Assembly: GCA_949751835.1 (NCBI GenBank)
Contig: CATKHK010000109.1
Coordinates: 1-64,000 of the forward strand
From: Blepharisma japonicum
Lineage: Eukaryota > Ciliophora > Heterotrichea > Heterotrichida > Blepharismidae
Direction of reading: 5' to 3'
DNA: 64,000 nucleotides
Under the pieces are notes generated by a model. It did no database searches. It had not been told where the DNA came from and saw only the letters and a program-made list of their open reading frames with translations. Position numbers and translations under genes: made by a program. Positions within the stretch are counted from its first letter, which is position 1. The number at the start of each line of letters is the position of its first letter. This document shows, piece after piece, positions 22,238-32,937 of this stretch.

Positions 22238-24097
22238 ATGGAAAAGATTCCAAGGCCAATTTTATCAATTATATTTAGCATGATGCCTTCTTTTGACCAA
22301 GTCGCGAAAATCGCAACTGTATGCCGAAAATGAAAAGCTATTGTAGAAACTATGAATCATTTCGTCTCATTTCAGCGCTCAGATGACCCTAGGTGTTGAT
22401 CAGACAAGAATAGCATTTATATCATGGCAATTTTGCTTGAAAAATTTGCATCGCCATACCCTAAAATACAATGAAAATTATTGCATCTTGATCTTAAAAG
22501 CTTAACAATTAAAAAAAAGGATTTATCATCACTTCTTTTGGCCCAGCCAAGACTTTTAAAACTTGACCTCACAAATACTAAAATAAATTTATCTAATCTG
22601 TGAGATCACTTATATAAAGCTAAATGTGAGGCAATTGAAAGTGATCCATCAAAGTCTATAGATTTTTCACTTGAAGAGCTCAGGATCACAAATAATCAAA
22701 GAGAGCCTGGCCATTATACACTAGTAAAACTATTCCCCAATCTAAAACGGCTATACGCAGGAAATACCCAAACCAATATTTTTGATTTTAAAAAACTTAT
22801 AAAAAATTTACCAAAGCTTGAAATTTTAGATATTTCTCATTGCCCAGATTGTCAGTCTCAAGGAGACTTTTACTGCCAAGAAGTTATTACAAAATATTTA
22901 AAAATTTCACACTTAAAAACAATTTTCTATACTTATTTTAACATTGAAGAAGCTGATAGGCCTAATGAACTCAATGTTGGAGAAATCGATGAAGTAAAGG
23001 TTATAAATAAAAGCATTTGCGAATTATTAGAAGAAATTAATGAAGAAAAACATTTAATTAAATTGAAAGAATGACTTAATTTAGGAGGTGACGTTAATTT
23101 ATATAATGAAATTGACAATGATAATGAGCTTTTTACCACATGGAGATATCCTCATATTGAATTTATTGAAAATGTTGATGAAAATTTAGCATTAAAAGTA
23201 TTCCAAATGCTTTTATTATTTGGTATTGATTTATCTGCAATTTATTTTGCTAAAAAATCAGTCGATAAAAATTCTCAAAATAATTCTTCAGATTCTGACA
23301 GTTCATCATCTGATGAAGATTCTGATGGTGATAATAAAGCCCCTAAAATAGAGACTAGTCCATTATTATTATCTGGAATGAACAGTAAAATTAAGCTGTT
23401 TCAATTTTTTGTTAAAAATTCATTCCCTTTGTTAAATGAAAAAAGTTTTCTAAAAATGCCACTTATTATTACTAGTGAATTATTTAAATTATATCTCGAT
23501 CATGAAATTCCAGGGTATTTTTCAGAAAATTTAATGGTTGAGGGTTTAAACAGCTATTTAGCAGTCAACAGAAATATAGGAACGGTTTGGGCTATTAATG
23601 AGGCAACTAATAAAGAGCTGAATAAAACTATAATCGAAAAGCTAGAGATTGTAAATAATATTGTAATAGATCTGTCCACAGAGTTTCCTAATAGAAATGA
23701 GACTAATAAGCTGGTTTTTGGTAATTTACATATAAATCATCAAGATGATTGTGGAAGGACGTTTTTAATGCTGGCAGCTGCATTTGGAAACGAAGAAATT
23801 GTAGATATGTTATATAAAAATGGTGCAGATGTAAATATTAAAGATGAGATGGGATATACAGCTCTTCATTATGCCGCTGAAAGGGGACATAAAAAGACTG
23901 TTGAAAAACTACTATTATATGGGGTAGCAGCGTCAAATCCTGCAGAATCAGGGACCTCAGCAATTAGCTTGGCGAAGATTGGCTTTTATAAAGAAATTGT
24001 TAGCATTCTTATTAATTCAGAAAAAATGAATCTTCAGCCTCTTAATGAGAAATTAGGATGGAGTAAAGGAAAACGACGTGTTTTTAAGAATCATTAA
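22238..24097 (+). CDS. F-box-like / LRR / ankyrin-repeat protein
   Basis: 619 residues, several TGA as Trp (for example residue 32 in VCRKWKAIVE). Residues 4-40 look like an F-box (IPRPILSIIFSMM, then ATVCRKWKAIVE). Residues 75-240 have irregular leucine-rich repeats (LLHLDLKSLTI, LLKLDLTNTKI, LEILDISHC). Residues 380-400 hold an acidic Ser/Asp run, and 490-600 have three ankyrin repeats (DDCGRTFLMLAAAFGNEEI, DEMGYTALHYAAERGH, AESGTSAISLAKIG). An F-box with two recognition repeat types suggests a substrate receptor of an SCF ubiquitin ligase. The ATG gives a start right at the F-box. Confidence 0.75.
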
Positions 24098-24611
24098 TAA
24101 ATAAAATTGCTTGGTTTTTAAAAGAAAATAAAAACATTATAGATCATTGAGTATCTTTATATCTAGGTATATTTTATATTAAATTCATGTTTAGTATTCG
24201 TATTTTATAAGATAAAATTATGGCTCAACAATTAATTAGAAGAAAATTTAAGTTATTATTATTTAATGTCTTTCTTGCGCATTTGTTACAAACTTTTCAT
24301 TAATTTTGAATTATTCTATATATATTAAGAGCTTTACTTTATCAATTCAAAACAAATAAATGGGGTTTTTATTGATAAATTAATTCTAATTTTTTGAATT
24401 TGAAATTTATAGAAAAAAATCAATCGAATATTTATTTAAAATCACCATAACCGTTGCAATCTCTATTAAAACATTATTAGCTATCTTCAAATAGTTGTTT
24501 AGCATTCAATCTCTATTATTGAATATATGAAGCAAGAATACATTTTTGGTTAAAAATTTTATTTCAATATTTAATAATTGTAAATTTTATATCATCATTA
24601 ATATAAAGAAT
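24098..24611. other. AT-rich intergenic interval
   Basis: Between the stops of two convergent genes. Strongly AT-rich, no ORF, repeat or RNA gene seen. Confidence 0.5.
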
Positions 24612-25895
24612 TTATCCAAATTTGATATTTTTAGCCTTATCTGCGAATTTTCCTAATCTTTGGAAATAATAATTTTCATTTTCAAGAAACAGCTGATATT
24701 CAATATCTTCAAATTTCGCAAAAATTGGATTTGAGTTCTGTTTTGCTTCTTTTATCTTTTTATTCTGCACCATCGTAAGATAGATAAAATAGTTCGCTCT
24801 ATCCCTTACTTTTTCACAAACATCCTGAGAGAAATCAAGATTTAATATTTCTTCGACACTTTTTATGCCTATGTCTTTGAAGTCTTTTAATTTCCAAAAT
24901 AAAATTTTATGCACTTTTTCCATATCAGGAAGTGGTGGGCGTGCAACTTTAAATTCTGAAAGTTCTGTTATATTATATTTTTTTAGTAAAGCTTTTTTCA
25001 ACGATTTCATAGTATAGTTGTTAGGATTATCTAACTCAGTGATAGGCGAATTATCTGTAATTCCGAATTTTCTTAATAATTCCGGCCAGCTTGGATCAAC
25101 TTCTACATTAATAATCGAATTTTTATTAGGATTTTCCTCATCAATAAACCCAAATCTTAGCAAAAAATCAACACTACTTAAATTCCCAAAATTTCTTGTG
25201 AGCTCCTCCCCAGCCTTTATATCTCTTTCAGCTATCAGCGAATAAGACCCTAATTCTTTATAAATTTCACAATTTGGCTTATAAGCATGATTCATGTGAT
25301 CCATTAAAGGAATCACACAGAGCCCATCATGTGTATTTACTGCTCTTTTATAGCTTTCTATTAAAGACCATTGATGCTCAGGTTCAGAAACTCCAGCGAC
25401 ATATCCTTTGGAATTTTTATAAAGAGTCTCATAAGTTTCTGTTAGCATTGATTTTTCTAAGCTATGTGCATTGGACAATCCCCAAGAATTTGTTCTTCCA
25501 CCTTGATAAAGCTCTGAGGACTTTTTATAATCAGTTGGCCAGGAATCTAAATAATCGTGCAAAATGTGCCCAAGATTTCGGGTTATGTAAGAAATTTGGA
25601 ATCCAATGTTAAGTCTTTGGTGGAGATCAGGCTTATGGGGATGTATTTCTTGAAGGTACTGAAAAACATCAGATATTAATTGACTTTTCATTTGGGGAAT
25701 GTGAAGCAATTTGTAACCTGGGATATAATGTTTAATTTCTAAAATTGTTGATCGAAATGGGATATCTATATCTGCTACAAGGCCTATAGATTCTTGCTGC
25801 TGTGATTTTACCCTAATTGGGAAATAAATAGAGGGTTCAATAGGCTGCCAAGCTCGAATTAGACCAGCAGGTGCAGTCTTGAATAAGTGTTCCAT
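24612..25895 (-). CDS. SET-domain protein methyltransferase (SETD3/LSMT type)
   Basis: 427 residues, intact with TAA stop. Residues about 20-245 form a split SET domain. The hallmark parts are VIPLMDHMNHAYKPNCEIY (Asn-His pair binding SAM) and SLIAERDIKAGEELTRNFGN (the GEEL--(N)-(Y/F)-G end, here Phe in place of the usual catalytic-region Tyr). Residues 270-425 match the helical substrate-binding domain of the Rubisco-LSMT/SETD3 group in length and position. It probably methylates Lys or His on a cytosolic protein; the substrate is not predictable. The ATG is the first in frame after AT-rich spacer. Confidence 0.85.
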   Translation of the reverse strand: MEHLFKTAPAGLIRAWQPIEPSIYFPIRVKSQQQESIGLVADIDIPFRSTILEIKHYIPGYKLLHIPQMKSQLISDVFQYLQEIHPHKPDLHQRLNIGFQISYITRNLGHILHDYLDSWPTDYKKSSELYQGGRTNSWGLSNAHSLEKSMLTETYETLYKNSKGYVAGVSEPEHQWSLIESYKRAVNTHDGLCVIPLMDHMNHAYKPNCEIYKELGSYSLIAERDIKAGEELTRNFGNLSSVDFLLRFGFIDEENPNKNSIINVEVDPSWPELLRKFGITDNSPITELDNPNNYTMKSLKKALLKKYNITELSEFKVARPPLPDMEKVHKILFWKLKDFKDIGIKSVEEILNLDFSQDVCEKVRDRANYFIYLTMVQNKKIKEAKQNSNPIFAKFEDIEYQLFLENENYYFQRLGKFADKAKNIKFG

Positions 25896-26037
25896 ATTAA
25901 TAAAATTTGCGATATTAAAATATTTTTATTTAACAGAATTTACAGCTAAATTCAAGCCAGCTGCAGCTATAAATAAATAAAGAAAGTAATTTGCTAGTAT
26001 CTTTTTTTAAATTTATATTTTTCATATGGACATGTCG

Positions 26038-26658
26038 TTAATATTTATTCCTATTTATCAATAAATCTCCACAATTTGGACATTTTTTTCTCTCAGTCGA
26101 TAGCAACCATGAATCTAAGCATGATAGATGAAATCCATGGCCACACTTTGTTACTCTCATAGAGTCTCCTATTTGAAATTCAAGCAAACAAATTGTACAC
26201 AAAGGGTCTCCCTTGATTTGCAGCTTTGTTGGGAAATAATCACTGCCAATTTGGTTGTTTATTTCATATTTTGTTAGTGTCAGATTAGTAGTTTCCTGCT
26301 GTGGTACTTCGGTTATTCGAATGGATTCATTTCTTTCTCTATTGAGTCTTGCCCTTATATTATTTATTCATCTCGAGTTTCTCCTCCAACATATATAGAA
26401 GCAAAAGGTTCTACATTTTATTTACAATGCTATTACAATTCCTGCTAATACACATGAAGCAATTATTACAGTTCTTGCAGTACCAGAAAGTTCAGAGCTG
26501 TTTGAAGATGCAGAATTACAGTCACCGTTATCATAATTGCAAATTTTATTATTGCAATTTTTATCACAATTTCCATTTCCTAGTAAATTTAGTGCACAAG
26601 GGCATGACTGTGATTTCGAAAGTTCAAGGATAAAAAAGATAATGGTAATTCTAGACAT
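26038..26658 (-). CDS. Membrane RING-H2 E3 ligase with a Notch/LNR ectodomain
   Basis: 201 residues after removing a 15-nt intron (26411-26425). Residues 1-17 form a signal peptide (MSRITIIFFILELSKSQ). Residues 22-47 hold a LNR (Lin-12/Notch) repeat with six Cys and the calcium-binding style NGNCDKNCNNKICNYDNGDC. A transmembrane span covers about 60-85 (VIIASCVLAGIVIAL, running across the intron into TFCFYICW). Residues 140-186 are a RING-H2 finger (CTICL, CGHGFHLSC, CPNC). The protein is predicted single-pass with the LNR outside and the RING in the cytosol. Without the intron the frame stops just after the membrane span, so two partial genes would be called. Likely a ubiquitin ligase on endosomes, secretory membranes or the plasma membrane. 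Confidence 0.85.
26411..26425 (-). other. 15-nt spliceosomal intron
   Basis: Minus strand reads GTAAATAAAATGTAG. Keeping it gives an in-frame TAA. Removing it joins the transmembrane segment to the RING-H2 domain in frame. Fifteen nucleotides is the known typical intron length in heterotrichs. Confidence 0.88.
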
Positions 26659-26682
26659 AATAATTATATGATTCTTAAACAA

Positions 26683-27247
26683 TAGAATAATTTAAACTGA
26701 AATCGAGAAGTGGAAATGCTGAAATCGGCATTTTAAATAAACTTGGATAATTTATTGAATTTAAAAATTATTGATTGCTTGGCTGTTCTTTAAATTATAA
26801 TGATAAAAAGCAATCCTTGTGATTAGTTTAATTAATTGATTTAAAAACGTTCCATTTTTACTGGAAAATTTTTTATCATTATAGCGCGCTTAGATAAAAT
26901 GGCTTGTATTTTTAGTAAAATTTAAAAATAAGCTATAGCCTTATTCAAAAAATTCCATGATTTAAAATTTGCTATTTAAAATTATTGTTTGGATTTTATT
27001 TAGTTTCTCTCTTTAGTTAAGGAGCAAAACTAGTTGCTAACAATATCTAAGAATTAACAGATTATTTTATTTTATTATGCTTATATAAAATATAATTAAC
27101 TCTCATTTATAATTATTATATAAAAAGCTTTTTAAATTTATTTTAGCTAAACGATTTATTTTTTTATTTAATTCCATTTTTACATCATTTTATTATTAGT
27201 TTACTTTAAAATTGAAATAAATCTATTTATTATTTATCCTTGCATGT
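26683..27247. other. AT-rich intergenic interval
   Basis: No ORF or recognisable element; runs of A/T with short TTTATT-type repeats. Confidence 0.5.
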
Positions 27248-27931
27248 CTATTCATCTATATGAATATTTTCAATAGCTGGTGACACATATATTTCCTCAT
27301 AATTATCATTGCTTATTTCATGGAGCCATTGTGACCTTCTGATAATCCCATCAACTTTTTCCTCGCAAAATATTAGCTCCTCTTGATGCTTCGACTTATA
27401 AATGCTTGCTAGGCAGTCAAACGACTCCTTATAAGATCTGAAGTTTATTTCAAGATTATTTTTAATCAGCCCCTCAAACGAGATATCCATAAAATGAATC
27501 TCCTCTATACTAAATTCGGGAAAAGCTAAAGCAAACTGCGAGTTAGTTAAATGCTCATGGTGAGCGACCTTCAGTGCGTTAAGGATGCTTATTGCCGTTA
27601 ATTCTTTCCAATTTTTATTAAATATCGGGATATTTGAGTTTTTTTGAAATCTTTCTAGGAAGATCCTTGCTATTATTAGTTCTTCAGTTTTCAAGCCAAC
27701 TAAATTATGCAAGCTGCTGATAAAATTATGGATATCAACAGCAGGAGTTGCATCATCAGATTTGCAAGCTGCATAGCTGGCATTAATTGTTTCATTGAAG
27801 AAATATTCATTGTCCTCTATCTCATTATTTTTTCTTTCAAGGTTTAGTTTTATATTATGATGAATCCACCGAGCTAGTGAGAAAATCATTTCATTTGGGC
27901 CTGGATATATTCTGAGTGTATTTTGGCTCAT
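27248..27931 (-). CDS. Cyclin-like protein (PHO80/cyclin-Y type)
   Basis: 227 residues, TAG stop. Residues 75-190 follow the pattern of the PHO80-like cyclin box: helix ELIIARIFLERFQ, then FNKNWKELTAISILNALKVAHHEHLTNSQFALAFP (helices 2-3, with the usual Lys in LNALKV), then EIHFMDISFEGLIKNNLEI. This family binds cyclin-dependent kinases of the Pho85/CDK5/CDK14 group. No destruction-box motif is visible. The short N-terminal extension and acidic tail fit the small size of the group. The specific partner cannot be inferred. Confidence 0.7.
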   Translation of the reverse strand: MSQNTLRIYPGPNEMIFSLARWIHHNIKLNLERKNNEIEDNEYFFNETINASYAACKSDDATPAVDIHNFISSLHNLVGLKTEELIIARIFLERFQKNSNIPIFNKNWKELTAISILNALKVAHHEHLTNSQFALAFPEFSIEEIHFMDISFEGLIKNNLEINFRSYKESFDCLASIYKSKHQEELIFCEEKVDGIIRRSQWLHEISNDNYEEIYVSPAIENIHIDE

Positions 27932-28126
27932 TGTTTATTATTGATAATTAAAAAAAATTTATGTGGAATAATAATTTTAGGATTAATAACAGAATTTACT
28001 AATTATGGCTAATTTTCAGAAATGATTGTTTTTAACAAAAATATCAGTGTTTAAGCAGTTGAAAAAATAATATTGTCAAGAATAAACCCAAATAATTCTT
28101 TATAATGCAAGAAATTTTATTACCTT

Positions 28127-28218
28127 ATACAGATACTTGGGCACCAGTATGGACCGCATACTGTTGTAGATACTTGGGCACCAGTATGGACCTCATACTG
28201 TTGCCCATATATTTGTAT
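28127..28218. repeat. 92-bp imperfect inverted-repeat element with internal 37-bp tandem duplication
   Basis: The outer ends ATACAGATACTTGGGCACCAG and, reading inward on the other strand, ATACAAATATATGGGCAACAG match at 17 of 21 positions. Inside are two 37-bp tandem units (28131-28167, 28168-28204). Each carries the exact hairpin CAGTATG-5nt-CATACTG. Within unit 2, GGGCACCAGTATG pairs with CATACTGTTGCCC at 12 of 13 positions. It lies in non-coding DNA between the cyclin-like and ankyrin genes. A MITE or IES-like element is the best guess. Confidence 0.65.
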
Positions 28219-28473
28219 GGCGCTGCATATTTTTAAATATTAATTTATTAGAAATTACTCTTTAATTTGAATTTCTAATTTAATTACAAAATAATATCTT
28301 TTAAGATTGAAACAGATTTTCTATCTTACAACGCAGCAAAGTTTATAAAAGTTGGAGAAGCTTTAGATAATCTAAACCTTAAAAACCCTATCATTTTGGC
28401 TATTAAGCTAATATTATCATTCCAAAAATTTCCCTTTAATAAAGACATAGCCTTATCATCATAAATAGAGATA

Positions 28474-29226
28474 TTAAATGTAATTGATTATTTCTCCAAA
28501 TAGATTATTTGACAGCCTCATCATAAATGGAACATGATACCTTGCATAAGCCAACCCAACCCTATAATAGTAGCAATAACTCATTTTCAGCTTCAACTTC
28601 ATTTCATCCTTCAGACCCTCAATTACTGCTTGCTTTATCTTTGGCATCAGCTTGTAATCCAAACAAATTTGAATTAATTCTGAATCATTTTTCAAAATAG
28701 CTTCCAATATCAACGGGTTTAAATTTCTATTTTCTTCTAGTGCTGAATTTTCGTCTAAATTTGCCCCTTTTTCAATAGCTAGCCTTGCTGCATCTGCATT
28801 TCCAGCTTGAAATAGCCGGTTAACTGTTGTATAACTTTTATATGTTGGATCTATATCTAAGATTCAATTAGCAAGCTCTTGATTCTGTTTTATAGCGGCT
28901 ATTAATATAAAGACGTCATTTTCCCTTTGCATATCCGATTTTATGTATTTTTCATAAAGAATCTTGCAAGATTCTACGTTGTTTCTGATTATGCACTGCT
29001 GAATAAAGAAAATAAATCCATTTGCATAAGAAGTCAAAAGAAATCCAAAATAGCCAATCTCGAGGAGATGGGTAAGGATTTTTGGCTTGTTAAAAATGAC
29101 AATTTTTCTGATAATCATAAGTTTGATATGCAATTGGTCTTCATTTTTGAATTCGTAAAGGGCTGGGTCATCTGCTTGAATAGCGGCAGCAATTTCTTCA
29201 GGTAAAGTCTGAATTTGTTCTGACAT
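28474..29226 (-). CDS. Ankyrin-repeat-like protein
   Basis: 250 residues with one TGA as Trp (28864-28866, LANWIL). Repeated helix-turn-helix pairs with ankyrin-like spacing: residues 36-60 (IIRKIVIFNKPKILTHLLEIG), 98-125 (DVFILIAAIKQNQELANWIL), 135-155 (LFQAGNADAARLAIEKGANL), 170-195 (LILEAILKNDSELIQICLDY). The repeats are diverged, with only one clear GA-N-D turn. Length and loss of consensus resemble ankyrin proteins common in large protist families. Binding partner unknown. It lies head-to-tail with the coiled-coil gene upstream, 36 bp away. Confidence 0.6.
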
Positions 29227-29262
29227 TTTCTATATTATCTATAGTTTTTATTAATTTATTCA

Positions 29263-30132
29263 TTATAATATGCTAAATTTATTGGGAATCAAATCAAAAA
29301 TCTGCATTCCTGGAATAAAACTTTTAGCAACACCAAACACAAAACCAGCCACAAGCCCCCACATCCTGCCTTTGCTCTCAATTTTAGCAACTTCCACTGC
29401 AGTTTCACACTCAATTCTTCTGACTTCTATATTAGCTTTTGATTTTGCTTGCTCAATTTCTATAGAAATCTTTTGTTTATAAGCTTCGATAATTTTATCT
29501 GTTTCATGCTCTTTTAAAGCTATTTCTTTTGAATTTCTCTCAATAACTTCCTCCAATTCTCTATTATTATTTATTTCTATCATTTTTATCTCGTATTCAA
29601 GTCTATTTTGCGCATCTTTGACTAGCAATTCAGATCTATGAAATTCCATTTGTAAATTATGATTAAGTTCTTCTATACTTTTTGCTGCTTCTAATTTAAG
29701 CCTTTCTAAATCTCTATTAAGAAAGGCTTGGTGAGCTTTTAATTGAATATCCATTTGAAATTTTTGGAGCTCTACATTCTTTTCTAATTGGTGATTTTTG
29801 AAATTATAATTATTCCTGATGGCTTGAATCTCTATCATAGCATCTGATTTTATTTTTTCAAGTCCTGAAATTAAGGAATTTTGGTTTATTTCTCGCTTTA
29901 TGTTAGCCTCTTGAGTTATTCTATTAATTGCTGTATTGGAGTCTTCAATTTGGCAAATGGTCTTTGGAGGATGGAGTCGCTGACCATTTGTAGTCTGAAC
30001 GGGGTCAATTTTAATATAAATCGACCCTGTATCTTGATTTTGAAGTTGTGAGAATGCTTCTATGATCTCTCGCGAATCGTTTGACCACTCTCGGATGTTA
30101 GAATATGGAAGAAGTTGGCGACCAGGGTTCAT
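29263..30132 (-). CDS. Coiled-coil protein with C-terminal glycine-rich hydrophobic segment
   Basis: 289 residues. Residues 1-85 are polar. Residues 85-250 are a nearly continuous charged coiled coil (for example LEKNVELQKFQMDIQLKAHQ). Residues 258-275 are hydrophobic and Gly-rich (MWGLVAGFVFGVAKSFIPG) and could be one membrane span or a helix hairpin near the C-terminus. There is no signal peptide, so a tail-anchored topology is possible. No family recognised. Confidence 0.65.
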   Translation of the reverse strand: MNPGRQLLPYSNIREWSNDSREIIEAFSQLQNQDTGSIYIKIDPVQTTNGQRLHPPKTICQIEDSNTAINRITQEANIKREINQNSLISGLEKIKSDAMIEIQAIRNNYNFKNHQLEKNVELQKFQMDIQLKAHQAFLNRDLERLKLEAAKSIEELNHNLQMEFHRSELLVKDAQNRLEYEIKMIEINNNRELEEVIERNSKEIALKEHETDKIIEAYKQKISIEIEQAKSKANIEVRRIECETAVEVAKIESKGRMWGLVAGFVFGVAKSFIPGMQIFDLIPNKFSIL

Positions 30133-30817
30133 AATTGACTTTCTATAAATATTTATATAAGAGTTTAAGCAGGAAATTTTATGAATTTCACCTCTAAATA
30201 TAATAATACTTATAAAAAGCTAATAGAAAAATTACAATTTAAAAAACCCTTTAATAAAATTGAATTCTATACATTTCTTAAGTTTTTACTTTTTAGTCAT
30301 ATAAGTACTATGATTTATTATGAGCTTAGGTCTCTTGGCAAAGGGAATTTACTTGAATTTGTTATAAATATCTAAAACTCGGATAATTATGAGTCTTAGT
30401 ATTACATATATATTAATTTCAAGCATGCACTCAGTCTAGGGACTCTATAAAATGAAAAAATTAAGGCCATAGACATATATAAACTGGCACGCATTAAGAA
30501 TATAATCTAATTATTATTAACACCTTGGTTAGCAAAATCAAATTGTTATCTAATAATAAATATCAATTATTATTTAAATCAGAAACCATTTAGATCACTA
30601 AACTCAATTTTTCAGCTGTATTATTTTATTTATAAAATCAGCAACCAGTGCGTTCAAAAAATTCTCTTATTTGGCAAAAAAATATAGCTTTCAAATGATT
30701 TTTTAACATTAAAATTGAAATGATAATCAGTTTGGCTTGACTAAGACCCATTCATGTCATGCATCGAATTAGGCTGCTCTAGGTGGCAAATTAAATCTAT
30801 TATAAATTTACGCGCTT
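30133..30817. other. AT-rich interval, no convincing gene
   Basis: Contains a 64-codon plus-strand ORF at 30181-30375 whose composition is that of AT-rich background. Nothing else seen. Confidence 0.45.
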
Positions 30818-31240
30818 ATGAAGGCAATTATTTTAATAATTGAACTAATTCTCCTATCTTTATATGGGCAAGATCTTGCTAAATTAGGAGAGGTTTACAA
30901 ATGGAGGAGTTATATACATTTAATAAATTAAAGGTAATTAAAAATTATAGAAAATATGAACGTAATGCGATACTTTGACCCAAAATTGCTAACATAAAGT
31001 TGAATACTCATGCAGTAGCATAGTTAAGTCTGATGGATCTAAATGTTATCTCAAATCTGAGAACTAACGAGGGCGATCATCCTGGTTATTATAGTTAGCT
31101 TCTAAAGCAATATTTACAACAAAATAAGAATATTATGCAAATTTCAAGTTATGCTCGCCTTATTATTATTGATTTTAGATAGCTTGTGATTTCCTTCGAA
31201 ATACTCTTAAATTAGAAAATTCTATAAAAATTTATTCAGA
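30818..31240 (+). pseudogene. Possible decayed secreted-protein gene
   Basis: An ATG at 30818 opens a typical signal peptide (MKAIILIIELILLSLYGQDL) and about 20 more residues (AKLGEVYKWRSYIHLIN), then TAA. Further short coding-like pieces follow to about 31150 (for example SLMDLNVISNLRTNEGDHPG), broken by stops and frame changes. No 15-16 nt intron repairs the first stop. The start resembles yellow/major-royal-jelly-type proteins only weakly. Confidence 0.35.
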
Positions 31241-31249
31241 CCAAATCTT

Positions 31250-32056
31250 TTACTTATGAGCAACTATAACTAAAGCTTCAAACATCAAAAGTTCTTCTTT
31301 TTCAGTAATTTCTGATACCAATTCTCTCAGTCTTGCAAGAATCCTACTATCAGTTTCTTCATTTTGGCCTTTCATTATCAGCTCTTTAGGAAAATGCGAA
31401 TAAAAATTCAAGCTCTCTTCAACCCCTACAGGTCCTTGTGGAGCTGCTGTATAATAAGTATAAGTTTTGCTAAATCCAGCGTCCCTTACCATCTGTTTAA
31501 GTGCATCTTTATCATTTAAATAAAAAGGTGACCTTCTAGCAGGATACATATCTTCTCCAGCGATTTCTAAATTTGCTCTGTCTAATAGTCCTACAGATGA
31601 ACAATTTTCTCGTCGTCCCCATACTGAAAATACAGCAATTCCTCCTGGCGCTAGAACTCTATAAGCTTCTCTCAGCATTGTATTGGCATCGGGAACCAGC
31701 ATTAATGACAGATTAGCTATATATCTGTCGAAGAAATTATCCTCATATGGTAGAGCATCATTTGAAGCCTGAATAAAATGGGTCCGAGGAAGGTGTCTTT
31801 CTAAAGCTTTTTCGATCATTGAGTCGCTTAAATCATTTGCCCATACTTCGGCTTCTGGAGGGAGATAGCTAAGGAGGATGGAAATTCCTTTTCCTGATCC
31901 GCATGCAGCTTCAGCAATTTTGCGAGAATTTTTAAGATCAAGAACTGGGAGAAGGGAATGATAAATAGAGCTGGTTAATGTTTCAGCAGTGTTTATATAC
32001 CAATCGACTGTAGAGTTCCAAACAGTTCTTAATTGATCATTAGAAGGTGCTGCCAT
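31250..32056 (-). CDS. SAM-dependent methyltransferase (class I, Methyltransf_11-like)
   Basis: 268 residues, complete, TAA stop. The Rossmann-type SAM site is clear: motif I IAEAACGSGKGISILLSYL (residues 43-61), post-I acidic VWANDLSDSMIEKA, motif II ASNDALPYEDNFFDRYIANL, and motif III EAYRVLAPGGIAVFSVWG. The domain order is that of small-molecule methyltransferases of the ubiquinone/menaquinone-biosynthesis-like group. The substrate is not predictable from sequence. There is no targeting peptide, and no neighbour suggests a pathway. Confidence 0.85.
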   Translation of the reverse strand: MAAPSNDQLRTVWNSTVDWYINTAETLTSSIYHSLLPVLDLKNSRKIAEAACGSGKGISILLSYLPPEAEVWANDLSDSMIEKALERHLPRTHFIQASNDALPYEDNFFDRYIANLSLMLVPDANTMLREAYRVLAPGGIAVFSVWGRRENCSSVGLLDRANLEIAGEDMYPARRSPFYLNDKDALKQMVRDAGFSKTYTYYTAAPQGPVGVEESLNFYSHFPKELIMKGQNEETDSRILARLRELVSEITEKEELLMFEALVIVAHK

Positions 32057-32218
32057 TTATTATTAAATAGTTTGGCTAGGAAAACACGAAATTTACACTC
32101 ACACCATTTACTGAATTTTGATGAAAAATGAAAACTTATAAGTTTCTCTGTTATTCATTTTATTTTAGCAGAATCATTATCAGCGAAGAAATCAAAAGGA
32201 TTTTTCAATAAAATAATA

Positions 32219-32734
32219 ATGGACACTGAATATAAAAGCGCACAAGAGAAGCATCCTCAAAAAGATTTACAATTTGAAATCAATAAATCTGATCTTGATT
32301 CTTATATAGAAAACCTAGTTAATGCTAAATTAAATGAAAAAATCAATGCATTAATTGCAGAAAACAAAGAATTAAACGAAAAAGTTTCACTTCTAGAAGA
32401 AAACTGTAGTGCTCAGGCAAAGTTAAATAAAGAATTGCAAGAAAAATTAGATAATTTTATAGCTCTTAGTACAGAAGCTGATTTGCCATCAGAGCTTAAA
32501 GAGATCAATGAAAAACTTATGAAAATATCAAGAGAAAACAAAGCATACTTCGAAAGCAACAGTTCTATAGTCTATCACAATTGAATCGAATTGGACGGAA
32601 GAATTAATGTTATAGTTGAAGACTTTGATACCTTAGAAAAAAAATCTCGAGTAAAGCTTGATGATTTAAAAATGCGTATAGAAAATCTAGAAGAAAGTAT
32701 TATTACAATAAAAGAAAAAATAACCCTATACTAA
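32219..32734 (+). CDS. Small coiled-coil protein
   Basis: 171 residues with TGA at 32582-32584 as Trp, stop TAA. Mostly Glu/Lys/Leu/Asn coiled coil in two halves (LNEKVSLLEENCSAQAKLNK, then VKLDDLKMRIENLEESIITI) joined by an acidic stretch. No domain recognised; perhaps a cytoskeletal or vesicle-tether component. A standard-code call would end at the TGA and lose 50 residues. Confidence 0.7.
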
Positions 32735-32937
32735 AATTCTTTATTCAAGTATAATATATCTATATAAATCATAATTATCTTTTTCAATTAATACTTGGAC
32801 TATAAGGAAAGCTTTTAAGACATTATTTTTATCCTAAGTTTACATTAGATATCATGCTCATCATAAATTACTTGATCAACTAAAAAGAAATTATTTGCAG
32901 CCTTTCTCCCCACCATTTTCTCTAATTCATTCAAAAT

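Noticed and set aside
30181-30375. 64-codon plus-strand ORF
   Set aside because: Composition matches AT-rich background, no domain and no homologous neighbour; too weak to call.
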